Shown here in pieces: positions 1 through 5,426 of a DNA stretch of 6,060 bases. The notes beneath the pieces are model-generated. The model saw only the letters and a list, made by a program, of their open reading frames with translations, had not been told where the DNA came from and did no database searches. The stretch's first letter is position 1. Each line of letters starts with the position of its first letter. Source of the stretch: Desulfobacterales bacterium (GTDB lineage: Bacteria; Desulfobacterota; Desulfobacteria; Desulfobacterales; 4be13); assembly GCA_029940115.1 (NCBI GenBank), contig JAOZRQ010000433.1, positions 1 to 6,060 on the forward strand. Direction: 5' to 3'. A program made the position numbers and the translations under genes.

Positions 1-321
1 CCTCAGAATTCCGTTGATCCGATCCCTGTCAATCTTCAGATTTATGTCTTTGTCCTTGATCCCGGAAAATACGTCAGCCAGAGTTCGGGCTGAATCCAGG
101 GCCACTTCAAGCTCCGTCTTGATTTCAAGCCCTGTTGCACGGGCATTTGCAAGGAGTTGCCTTTCCGCAGCCTCAGTGGCGGCCGCCGTCACTGACTCCA
201 GCATGAAGGTCTGTGTCTCTTTGCCAGAGAGAACACCATATATCACAAGCACTCCGACAACTGACAGCAGGCACACACCGAAAACAACCACCAATTTTGC
301 ATGTAAAGATTTGAATTTCAT
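1..321 (-). CDS. Membrane receptor N-terminus, probably methyl-accepting chemotaxis protein (partial)
   Basis: Open reading frame of 107 codons that continues past the left edge of the window, so only the N-terminus is seen. It begins MKFKSLHAKLVVVFGV: a short basic start, then one hydrophobic segment at about residues 9-31, which is an uncleaved signal anchor. A predicted periplasmic helical stretch follows (about 36-107), rich in Ala, Glu and Leu, including LEIKTELEVALDSARTLADV. In my knowledge this N-terminal pattern is typical of long double-Cache chemoreceptors of Desulfobacterota, which sense small ligands in the periplasm and signal to CheA through a cytoplasmic coiled coil. No signalling domain lies in the window, so a Cache-containing histidine kinase or diguanylate cyclase is also possible. 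The start is set by a strong GGAGGT five bases upstream. A MITE-like element sits 38 bp upstream of the start codon, inside the likely promoter or leader. Confidence 0.75.
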   Translation of the reverse strand, partial: MKFKSLHAKLVVVFGVCLLSVVGVLVIYGVLSGKETQTFMLESVTAAATEAAERQLLANARATGLEIKTELEVALDSARTLADVFSGIKDKDINLKIDRDRINGILR

Positions 322-324
322 AAC

Positions 325-330
325 ACCTCC
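325..330 (-). promoter_or_regulatory. Shine-Dalgarno GGAGGT of the receptor gene
   Basis: The minus strand reads GGAGGTGTTATG, a perfect anti-16S match three bases before the ATG at 321-319. It fixes the start of the partial receptor gene. No convincing -10/-35 pair is visible between this site and the MITE copy beginning 30 bp further upstream. Confidence 0.8.
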
Positions 331-350
331 ATCTGAGTGAGAAGTTTTGA

Positions 351-474
351 TTTGAGTGTCTGTGTACAGGACAAAAAGTCGGGAACGGCAAGAAACCCGG
401 CTTTTTTCCCAACGGGCCGACCTCCCGGCCGCAAGAAAAAGCCGGGTTTTTTGTCCTGTACTCAGTTTGAGTGT
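351..474. mobile_element. MITE-like element copy 1 (360-465) with 9-bp target duplication TTTGAGTGT
   Basis: A 106-bp element without coding capacity. Its ends are an 18-bp imperfect terminal inverted repeat: CTGTGTACAGGACAAAAA at 360-377, and CTGAGTACAGGACAAAAA read on the minus strand at 465-448 (one mismatch). It is flanked by perfect 9-bp direct repeats TTTGAGTGT at 351-359 and 466-474. Inside is a second inverted repeat, with AAACCCGGCTTTTT near 393-406 and AAAAAGCCGGGTTT near 436-449. A related copy lies at 3285-3398. Ends starting CTG with a 9-bp duplication resemble IS10/IS50-type (IS4 family) insertion sequences, so mobilisation in trans by such a transposase is a plausible inference. 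The long GC stem ends in T runs on both strands and could act as a bidirectional terminator. Confidence 0.88.
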
Positions 475-628
475 AACCAGGATGAAACATGACCCATGCA
501 GAACCTGAACTCTTAAACGCAGAGACGCAGAGACCCGCAGAGCAGAAAAGGGCGGAATCCCTCTGCTTCTCTGCGACCTCTGCGTTTAAGCCTCAAAAAA
601 ACAACTCTGCCTCATTTTGGTTACACTC
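469..628. repeat. 17-bp inverted repeat enclosing a GCAGAG palindrome
   Basis: GAGTGTAACCAGGATGA at 469-485 is matched on the minus strand by GAGTGTAACCAAAATGA at 628-612, which is 15 of 17 identical. The arms bound a 160-bp block that contains the GCAGAG palindrome at 512-590. The left arm overlaps the target duplication of MITE copy 1, so that element jumped into, or right at the edge of, this older repeat. It could be a second kind of non-autonomous element, but no flanking duplication was found. Confidence 0.55.
512..590. repeat. GCAGAG-type palindromic intergenic repeat
   Basis: Perfect 13-bp arms CTTAAACGCAGAG (512-524) and CTCTGCGTTTAAG (578-590). A second 7-bp pair lies just inside: CGCAGAG (526-532) and CTCTGCG (569-575). 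The left half contains three successive GCAGAG direct repeats. The motif AACGCAGAGACGCAGAG is, from general knowledge, a common dispersed intergenic repeat in environmental bacteria and is often mis-annotated as a protein. It would fold into a strong hairpin on either strand. No gene is involved. Confidence 0.8.
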
Positions 629-638
629 TTTTGATCTC

Positions 639-875
639 TCACTTCACTTCTTCCAGCACTTCCATGATGACCTTGTTGTCAAATATGCCGTCCGGGTCAA
701 AGTCCTTCCTGAGCACCTCATTCTCTTTCAGAAACCTTCTGAGGTCATTCAGATAGGTTATAAGCCCTCCGCGGTCCTGATTCCGCTCCGCCAGCGTCTT
801 TGTGTCGTGAATCCGCACAGCGTCAAGCATTCCCTTCAGTTCTTTCTCAGAATACGGAGCCTCATCCTTGAAAGT
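639..875 (-). pseudogene. 3' remnant of an unrecognised gene
   Basis: An open frame that ends at a TGA at 639-641 and reads like genuine protein from about DEAPYSEKELKGMLDAVRIH to the end NKVIMEVLEEVK: charged, predicted helical, with sensible codon use. The frame stays open further upstream, but there it only re-reads the transposase start and the hairpin array in another frame, so the real gene probably ended or began near 875. No Shine-Dalgarno sequence precedes a suitable start codon. I read it as the last ~75 codons of a gene whose 5' part was replaced when the Y1-transposase fragment arrived. I do not recognise the family. An alternative is a small intact protein starting at the internal Met of KGMLDAV. 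Confidence 0.45.
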
Positions 876-937
876 GGAACACGGTTTTTGGTGCTGAACA
901 CATAATGGACATACAGGCTGATGTATGAATTTGCCAT
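836..937 (-). pseudogene. tnpA: Truncated IS200/IS605-type (Y1) transposase N-terminus
   Basis: A good AAGGAGAG Shine-Dalgarno sequence (around 943-950) precedes an ATG at 937. The frame begins MANSYISLYVHYVFSTKNRV, which matches the usual opening of Y1 HUH-type single-strand transposases (MANxY..LYxHxVFSTKxR). After about residue 22 the family resemblance stops, and the frame closes at a TGA (836-838) after 33 codons. Both the HUH metal-binding motif and the catalytic tyrosine are absent, so the gene is dead. The break appears to join it to the remnant at 639-875. Directly upstream lies an array of hairpin units (959-1220). Y1 transposases recognise subterminal hairpins, so the array probably consists of their substrates. 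Confidence 0.72.
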
Positions 938-958
938 AATGCCTCTCCTTTCTCAGTC

Positions 959-1220
959 GTCCCTGCGGGACTGAATAAAATTCCTCCCCCGGCAATGAAT
1001 TGCCGGGCTATTCTCATTCTGTCCCTACGGGACTGTGTGATTCCCACCCCGGCAATGAATTGCCGGGCTATTCTCATTCTGTCCCTACGGGACTGGATAA
1101 AATTGATGGTATCCCCCCGGCAATGAATTGCCGGGCTATTTTCATTCTGTCCCTGCGGGACGGTGTGATTCCCACCTTGGCAATGAATTGCCGGGCTATT
1201 TTCAGCGGGCCCTCCGGGAC
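959..1220. repeat. REP/BIME-like array of two-hairpin units (4.5 copies)
   Basis: Each ~60-68 bp unit has a small palindrome GTCCCTRCGGGAC (959-971, 1021-1033, 1081-1093, 1149-1161), a variable spacer, then a 20-nt hairpin CCCGGCAATGAATTGCCGGG (988-1007, 1048-1067, 1116-1135; 1176-1195 is altered at its first bases), then CTATTYTCATTCT. A degraded fifth GTCCC palindrome lies at 1208-1220. Spacers alternate: units 1 and 3 carry RATAAAATT, units 2 and 4 carry GTGTGATTCCCACC. The array fills the space between the kinase stop (1230) and the transposase-fragment Shine-Dalgarno sequence. It would form strong hairpins in the 3' end of the kinase mRNA. Open frames across it are artefacts. Confidence 0.9.
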
Positions 1221-1229
1221 TTCCCCAAC

Positions 1230-3269
1230 TTATAAATACGTCCACTGTTGCATTGAAGCCCGGAATTGTCCTTCATCCGCGTTGAATGCCGCGGTTTCCA
1301 TCGTTTTAAGAATCGCCGGACAGGCAGAATCAAAGCCTTCGCAGAGGGTCCTCATTTCCTGGATCAGGTCCAGAATCTGCTCGGTGTTGTAGATGGGGAT
1401 GGTTGCGAACGTCTGAAGTTGTTCAGACAACCGTGTTTTTACGTATTCAGGAAGCGTAGGAACCGCCTCCCTGGCAACTTCAGGTTTCATCGCCTGAGCA
1501 GGCACTCCGACCAGAGGGATTCTGACTGAGAAAACCGAACCCTCCCCCAGTTTGCTTTCCAGGCTGATTTCCCCACCCAGCAGGTGAACCGTGTGTTTGA
1601 CGATTGCCAGACCCAATCCGGCCCCCCCGAATTGGCGGGTGGCGCTGTTGTCCGCCTGCTCAAAAGCTTTAAACACGGACTCTTGCCGATCCGGGGGGAT
1701 GCCCATGCCTTCATCAATGATCCGGAACAGGACGAAGTCATTTTCCCGGCGTGATCTGAGTTGAACGACTTTGCCCTCAAGGGTGAATTTGATGGCGTTT
1801 TCCACCAGATTCCCCAAAATCTGAGTCAGTTTGGCACGATCAGAGCGAATGGCTTCCGGGAGTTGCGGGTCAACATCCCAAGTCAGGGTCAGCTCCTTCT
1901 GAAGGGCTTGCTCCTGGTGGTGTTGGAAAAGGTCTTCAATCAGGAGTTCCAGATTCACATCTTCCTCAGAGACTTGGGTTTCTTCGGTCTCCAGTTGGGA
2001 CAAATCCAGAATATGGGTGACCATCTCGGAGAGATTCTGACCGCTGGTCTGAATGTCCTCAAGGTATTGCCGGAACTTTTCAGGCAAGGGGAATTGTTTC
2101 GTGAGCTCCCTTAAAAGCTCGCTGAAGCCTACAATGGCATTAAGAGGAGTTTTAAATTCATGGCTCATGTTGTTCAAAAATCGGGATTTGGCAATGTTGG
2201 CAGCCTCTGCCTGTTCTTTGGCTCTGATCAGCATTTCTCTGGCCTGTATGCGCTCAGTGATATCCTGGGCCGCGCAGACAACTCCCTGAAGGGTCCCTTC
2301 CTTATCCCGCATGACCGAACCGGAAAAGAGCATGGGAACCCGGGTTTTGTTTTTTGTGAGATAGATCATTTCAATTCCATGAACAGAACCTTTTCCGATT
2401 ATCCCTTCAATCCCTGTTTGCCGCTTCGAGCTCTGACTCCTTTCTGAAAGGATCATGTTTATCGGTTTTCCGATGAGTTCCTGTTCGGTGTATCCTAAAA
2501 GACTGAGAGCCGCCTGATTGATGGTAAGAATGACCCCATCGCGGTCTGCGACAATGAGCGTGTCGGACATGGACCGGAGAATGTTTTCAACGTAATCTTT
2601 GGAAACATAAGAATCTTTCAGGCTGACCTTCATCGCATTGATGGCGGCCACCACCTGATGCAGTTCATCATTCTTGTCCCTGCGTCTCAAAGTTAACGCA
2701 TTATCCAAGTAATCGGAAGCAACCATTCGGAAATGTTGGGAAATCCTGACAAGATGCCTTGTGACAAGATGGTGAAAGATGAAGAACATGAATGTGGAAA
2801 CCAAAAAAGTTTTTATGAAATTGGAAAAAAGAATGATCAGCACCTTGTCAAACAGACGCCGATAGACCCCATCCAGACTGACAACCACTGAGAGTTCACC
2901 TATCGGAAATTTTTTGTTTTCACGAACATGCACCATCGGAAACATGACTGAGATCGTATTTTCAGATCGGAGCGTTCCCGCAGACACATAGACCTCCTCT
3001 TTTTTACGAACTTCCAAATACTGCATATCCCTCTGTCGCAGAAGACCTTCCAACTGAATTTGAAGATGAGGCTTGTACATGTCCCATAAACTTGCGGTCA
3101 GGCTTTTCAGGGAGATTGCCTTTATCTGTTGCAAATGATCTTCAATCTCACTCATGTCGCGGGAATAATCCATAAAGAGTTGGAAGGCTGTTGTGCATAA
3201 GGTGATCAGCGAACTGAACACCAGAATATGAAGAATCAGTTGACGGGCAATACTGAGGCGATATTTCAT
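1230..3269 (-). CDS. Membrane PAS sensor histidine kinase
   Basis: Intact 679-residue kinase. It probably autophosphorylates on His and passes the phosphate to a separate response regulator, as it has no receiver domain. Layout: TM helix ~10-31; extracytoplasmic sensor ~34-140; TM helix ~143-168; HAMP ~169-222; PAS ~226-340 (QDITER end); HisKA with MSHEFKTPLNAIVGF, phospho-acceptor H370; HATPase ~437-587 with N box (N487, N491), G1 DEGMGIP (519-525), F box FKAF (533-536), and G2 GGAGLGLA (548-555). A helical tail of ~90 residues (588-679) has no recognised domain. The start MKYRLSIARQ was chosen because the frame upstream (58 more codons) only translates the MITE, and an AGGGGAG lies 10 bases before this ATG. 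Before the MITE inserted, the start overlapped the stop of a solute-binding-protein gene. The ligand is unknown. Confidence 0.96.
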   Translation of the reverse strand: MKYRLSIARQLILHILVFSSLITLCTTAFQLFMDYSRDMSEIEDHLQQIKAISLKSLTASLWDMYKPHLQIQLEGLLRQRDMQYLEVRKKEEVYVSAGTLRSENTISVMFPMVHVRENKKFPIGELSVVVSLDGVYRRLFDKVLIILFSNFIKTFLVSTFMFFIFHHLVTRHLVRISQHFRMVASDYLDNALTLRRRDKNDELHQVVAAINAMKVSLKDSYVSKDYVENILRSMSDTLIVADRDGVILTINQAALSLLGYTEQELIGKPINMILSERSQSSKRQTGIEGIIGKGSVHGIEMIYLTKNKTRVPMLFSGSVMRDKEGTLQGVVCAAQDITERIQAREMLIRAKEQAEAANIAKSRFLNNMSHEFKTPLNAIVGFSELLRELTKQFPLPEKFRQYLEDIQTSGQNLSEMVTHILDLSQLETEETQVSEEDVNLELLIEDLFQHHQEQALQKELTLTWDVDPQLPEAIRSDRAKLTQILGNLVENAIKFTLEGKVVQLRSRRENDFVLFRIIDEGMGIPPDRQESVFKAFEQADNSATRQFGGAGLGLAIVKHTVHLLGGEISLESKLGEGSVFSVRIPLVGVPAQAMKPEVAREAVPTLPEYVKTRLSEQLQTFATIPIYNTEQILDLIQEMRTLCEGFDSACPAILKTMETAAFNADEGQFRASMQQWTYL

Positions 3270-3275
3270 TTTTTG

Positions 3276-3407
3276 TATTCTCCCCTGTGTACAGGACAAA
3301 AAGTTGGAGTGGGCGACAAACCCGGCTTTTTCCCAAATGGGCCGACTCCCCAACTGCAAGAAAAAAGCCGGGTTTCTCTTTTTTTGTCCTGTACACAGAT
3401 TCTCCCC
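3276..3407. mobile_element. MITE-like element copy 2 (3285-3398) with target duplication ATTCTCCC(C)
   Basis: A 114-bp relative of the element at 360-465. Terminal inverted repeats CTGTGTACAGGACAAAAA at 3285-3302 and the same sequence on the minus strand at 3398-3381 are perfect. The internal pair AAACCCGGCTTTTT (3318-3331) and AAAAAGCCGGGTTT (3362-3375) is the same as in copy 1. Direct repeats ATTCTCCCC flank it at 3277-3285 and 3399-3407; the left copy shares its last C with the element end, so the duplication is 8 bp, or 9 bp with one C lost from the run. It sits between the kinase start and the solute-binding-protein remnant. Its frame is open towards the kinase, so annotation pipelines may wrongly extend the kinase through it. 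Confidence 0.88.
3280..3286 (-). promoter_or_regulatory. Shine-Dalgarno-like AGGGGAG of the kinase gene
   Basis: Minus strand AGGGGAG lies 10 bases before the kinase ATG, a slightly long spacing. Its GGGGAG is the left target-duplication copy of MITE 2, and the leading A comes from the element end. The original site, GGAGGGGAG, is still present on the far side of the element (around 3402-3410). Confidence 0.5.
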
Positions 3408-3486
3408 TCCGGGATTCAGTGAGATATTGTTTGATCTTTCCACTGGATTTCAGTTGTTTCAGGCCCTTGTTGAAACGCTTGATCAT
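3399..3486 (-). pseudogene. C-terminal remnant of a family-3 solute-binding protein
   Basis: From the ATG at 3486 the minus strand reads MIKRFNKGLKQLKSSGKIKQ, then YLTESRRGE up to the MITE edge. The FNKGLKxLKxSGK pattern is characteristic of the last helix of periplasmic amino-acid-type binding proteins (SBP_bac_3), which carry ligands to ABC transporters or to sensor kinases. An in-frame TGA lies two codons before that ATG and no further similarity is seen upstream, so about 90% of the gene is gone. If MITE 2 and one target copy are removed, the frame continues as GEYKK and then TGA, with the TGA overlapping the kinase ATG (ATGA, 3266-3269). The gene therefore once ended in translational coupling with the kinase. 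As it stands, the frame reads on into the element. Confidence 0.65.
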
Positions 3487-3492
3487 CGGTCA

Positions 3493-3532
3493 GGTTTCAG
3501 TGACGCGGTACTGTGTCAGAAACCGGGTTTCT
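3493..3532. repeat. Short palindromic element between the transferase and binding-protein remnant
   Basis: GGTTTC at 3493-3498 pairs with GAAACC at 3519-3524 around an imperfectly symmetric centre (GTGAC and GTGTCA parts). It is followed by AGAAACCGGGTTTCT (3518-3532), a palindrome with 7-bp arms. A further CCGGGTTTCCT lies at about 3556-3566, inside the last codons of the transferase gene. It is a third kind of small repeat in the window and coincides with the truncated edge of the binding-protein remnant. A terminator role for the transferase mRNA is possible, but there is no T run. Confidence 0.45.
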
Positions 3533-3543
3533 TTCCTCCTTCA

Positions 3544-5352
3544 TCAAGAGCGACTCCGGGTTTCCTCATCCACCTCAATCTGTCTCGGCTTTCCGCCGGC
3601 CAGAAATGTCTCCCACATCTTTTGATAGGCTTTCTCCAGATTTCTGACAAACCGGGGGGTGTCAAAAAGCGGTTCGGTGAGGCGATTTTCATGAAGCTTT
3701 CGCCGGATGGCCTGCAACTCCTCTGGATGGGTTGCCCATCGCACGGCAAGATTTTCATATGCATCGGGGGTGTCGGTTATCAGCTCGGGCAATCCGATGG
3801 CCGTCAGGATGCTTGATGAGACCCGGGACGCAAAATGGGTCCCTTGCAACGCAAGCAGAGGAACGCCGGCCCACAATGCGTCACTGGTGCTGGTGTGGCC
3901 GTTGTATATCCGCGTGTCGAGAACCAGATCCGCAAACCTATGGCGCGCCAAATGTTCCGCCTTTGGCAACCCTTTGGCAAAAACGAGCCTTGCCGGATCC
4001 ATCCCTCTGGCCGCAGCTTCTCGTGTCAGATTCTCCGTTGCCAGGCTGTTCCCCGGCAGGAGCCACAGGACGCTTTCCGGAACCCGATGAAGCATCTTCA
4101 TCCAGACATCGAACAGGACCGGCTCGATCTTGTAGAAATTGTTGAATGAGCAGAATACAAAGGCTTTTTCAGGCAATCCGAAATCGCTTCTTCTCCATTC
4201 CCGGTCGGAGATCGGCTGGGTATGGTCGTTCACCTGATAGCAATGAGGCATGAACACCAGATGTTCGCTGTACCAAGGGGCATGATTTTTCGGGGTCACG
4301 ATGGGGTCTGTCATCATGTAGCCGAAGAAATCCGCGCCGGTGGTCCCGGGAAATCCGAGATACGTCACTTGGACTGGTGCCGGGCGGAGCGCACATATCT
4401 CCAGCCGATTATCCTTCATGTGCCCTTTCAGGTCAACGAGAATGTCCGTCCCATCTTCGGATATCCGTTTCGCCGCGTCCAGATGGCTCAGACCACGCAA
4501 CTCAACGAAGCGGTCACAGTCCTGCTTGATTTTCCTCCTGTAATGGCTTCCGTCATCTTTTCCGTAGGTGTAACAGAAAATGTCAAATTCATCCCGGTCA
4601 TGATGCCCGAACACCCCCAAGATGAGATGGGCGGTGGCATGATCGTAGAAATCAGATGAGAGATAGCCGATCCTGATCTTGGGGGACTCGGGTCGCCTCG
4701 TAAAATCCCCTCTCTTTATCTCCAATCCTGACATCCGGCGGGCCACATCTTCTGCCCAGGACGTTGCAACGGCAAGATTGCGCGCGGGATCAGAGGTTCG
4801 CATCAGGCTCGAGAACGGGCTTTCAGGGCTTTTCTCGCCTTTGTCCAAGGCGTTTTGGGTCAGTCGGCCAAGTGTTGGGGAGAGTTCTTCGAGTTCCCCC
4901 CATGCACAGTTCTGTTGCAACAGGAACGCGAGGTTGTCATGAATGCCGACAAAATCCGGTTCCAATTCCAAGACCTTGCGAAAAGAGGAGATCGCTTCAT
5001 CCATCCGGCCCTGATCCTGAAACACGGCGCCCATGTTGTTGTATGCGCCGGCAAAGTCGGGTTTCAACTGGATCGCTTTTCGGCAGCATGACTGGGCCTC
5101 CTCTAACCTGCCGATCCCCTGAAACACGGATCCGAGGTTGCTGTGATAGGCCGGATTGTCAGGAGATCGCTGAATGGCCCGCTTCATCAGGTCCATGGCC
5201 CTGCCATGCTCACCCGCATGGGCGGCAACAACTCCTGACAGGTGGAGCGCGTCCGGATGGTCCGGATAGGTCTCACATATCTTCTGGCAGATATCCTGGG
5301 CCTTTTTCAGTTGACCCGCATGATAATATCGGACGGCCTCTTTTATGTCCAT
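3544..5352 (-). CDS. TPR-containing O-linked GlcNAc transferase (SPINDLY/OGT family, GT41)
   Basis: Intact 602-residue protein. GT41 enzymes transfer GlcNAc (or another sugar) from a nucleotide donor to Ser/Thr of proteins, with the TPR superhelix binding the substrate. About four TPR units occupy residues 1-150 (clear ones 34-67, 68-101, 102-135). The catalytic region runs ~225-585: IGYLSSDFYDHATAHL (H238 matches the human OGT active-site H498), YLGFPGTTGADF, FCSFNNFYKIEP (K408 matches human K842), and LDTRIYNGHTSTSDALWAGV (H486/T487, D491; nucleotide-phosphate binding), then ASRVSSSIL. All key residues are present, so it is probably active. The start MDIKEAVRYY is preferred because the 26 codons further upstream translate a repeat hairpin; GAGG lies 11 bases before it, a weak Shine-Dalgarno sequence. 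The acceptor is unknown; flagellin, pilin or adhesin are guesses. The four-unit TPR is short compared with eukaryotic OGT. Confidence 0.95.
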   Translation of the reverse strand: MDIKEAVRYYHAGQLKKAQDICQKICETYPDHPDALHLSGVVAAHAGEHGRAMDLMKRAIQRSPDNPAYHSNLGSVFQGIGRLEEAQSCCRKAIQLKPDFAGAYNNMGAVFQDQGRMDEAISSFRKVLELEPDFVGIHDNLAFLLQQNCAWGELEELSPTLGRLTQNALDKGEKSPESPFSSLMRTSDPARNLAVATSWAEDVARRMSGLEIKRGDFTRRPESPKIRIGYLSSDFYDHATAHLILGVFGHHDRDEFDIFCYTYGKDDGSHYRRKIKQDCDRFVELRGLSHLDAAKRISEDGTDILVDLKGHMKDNRLEICALRPAPVQVTYLGFPGTTGADFFGYMMTDPIVTPKNHAPWYSEHLVFMPHCYQVNDHTQPISDREWRRSDFGLPEKAFVFCSFNNFYKIEPVLFDVWMKMLHRVPESVLWLLPGNSLATENLTREAAARGMDPARLVFAKGLPKAEHLARHRFADLVLDTRIYNGHTSTSDALWAGVPLLALQGTHFASRVSSSILTAIGLPELITDTPDAYENLAVRWATHPEELQAIRRKLHENRLTEPLFDTPRFVRNLEKAYQKMWETFLAGGKPRQIEVDEETRSRS

Positions 5353-5374
5353 ATTTTGCTTTGCCTCAAATTTG

Positions 5375-5402
5375 ATTTCCCGGCAATGAATTGACGGGAA
5401 AT
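5375..5402. repeat. Solo hairpin related to the 959-1220 array
   Basis: The core CCCGGCAATGAATTGACGGG (5379-5398) differs from the array hairpin by one base. The stem is extended by ATTT/AAAT to 13 bp with one mismatch. It lies 22 bp upstream of the transferase start codon, so it would be in the 5' leader of that mRNA. The GTCCC partner palindrome and the CTATTCTCATTCT tail of the array units are missing here. Confidence 0.8.
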
Positions 5403-5426
5403 CCGCCGACAAATCGAACAATCGGG

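Noticed and set aside
959..1220. CRISPR array
   Set aside because: Only four units, spacers are short and two of them recur, and each unit holds two palindromes; no cas genes.
862..1245. 127-residue minus-strand ORF and plus-strand ORFs with repeated ARQFIAG/NCRAIF motifs
   Set aside because: These are translations of the hairpin array; the periodicity is that of the DNA repeat, not of a protein family.
3270..3443. 58-codon N-terminal extension of the kinase from an upstream ATG
   Set aside because: The extension translates the MITE and its flanks; the downstream start gives a normal basic N-terminus and transmembrane helix.
3707..5375. Long plus-strand ORFs opposite the O-GlcNAc transferase
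   Set aside because: Shadow frames of a well-supported minus-strand gene; no ribosome sites or recognisable protein motifs.
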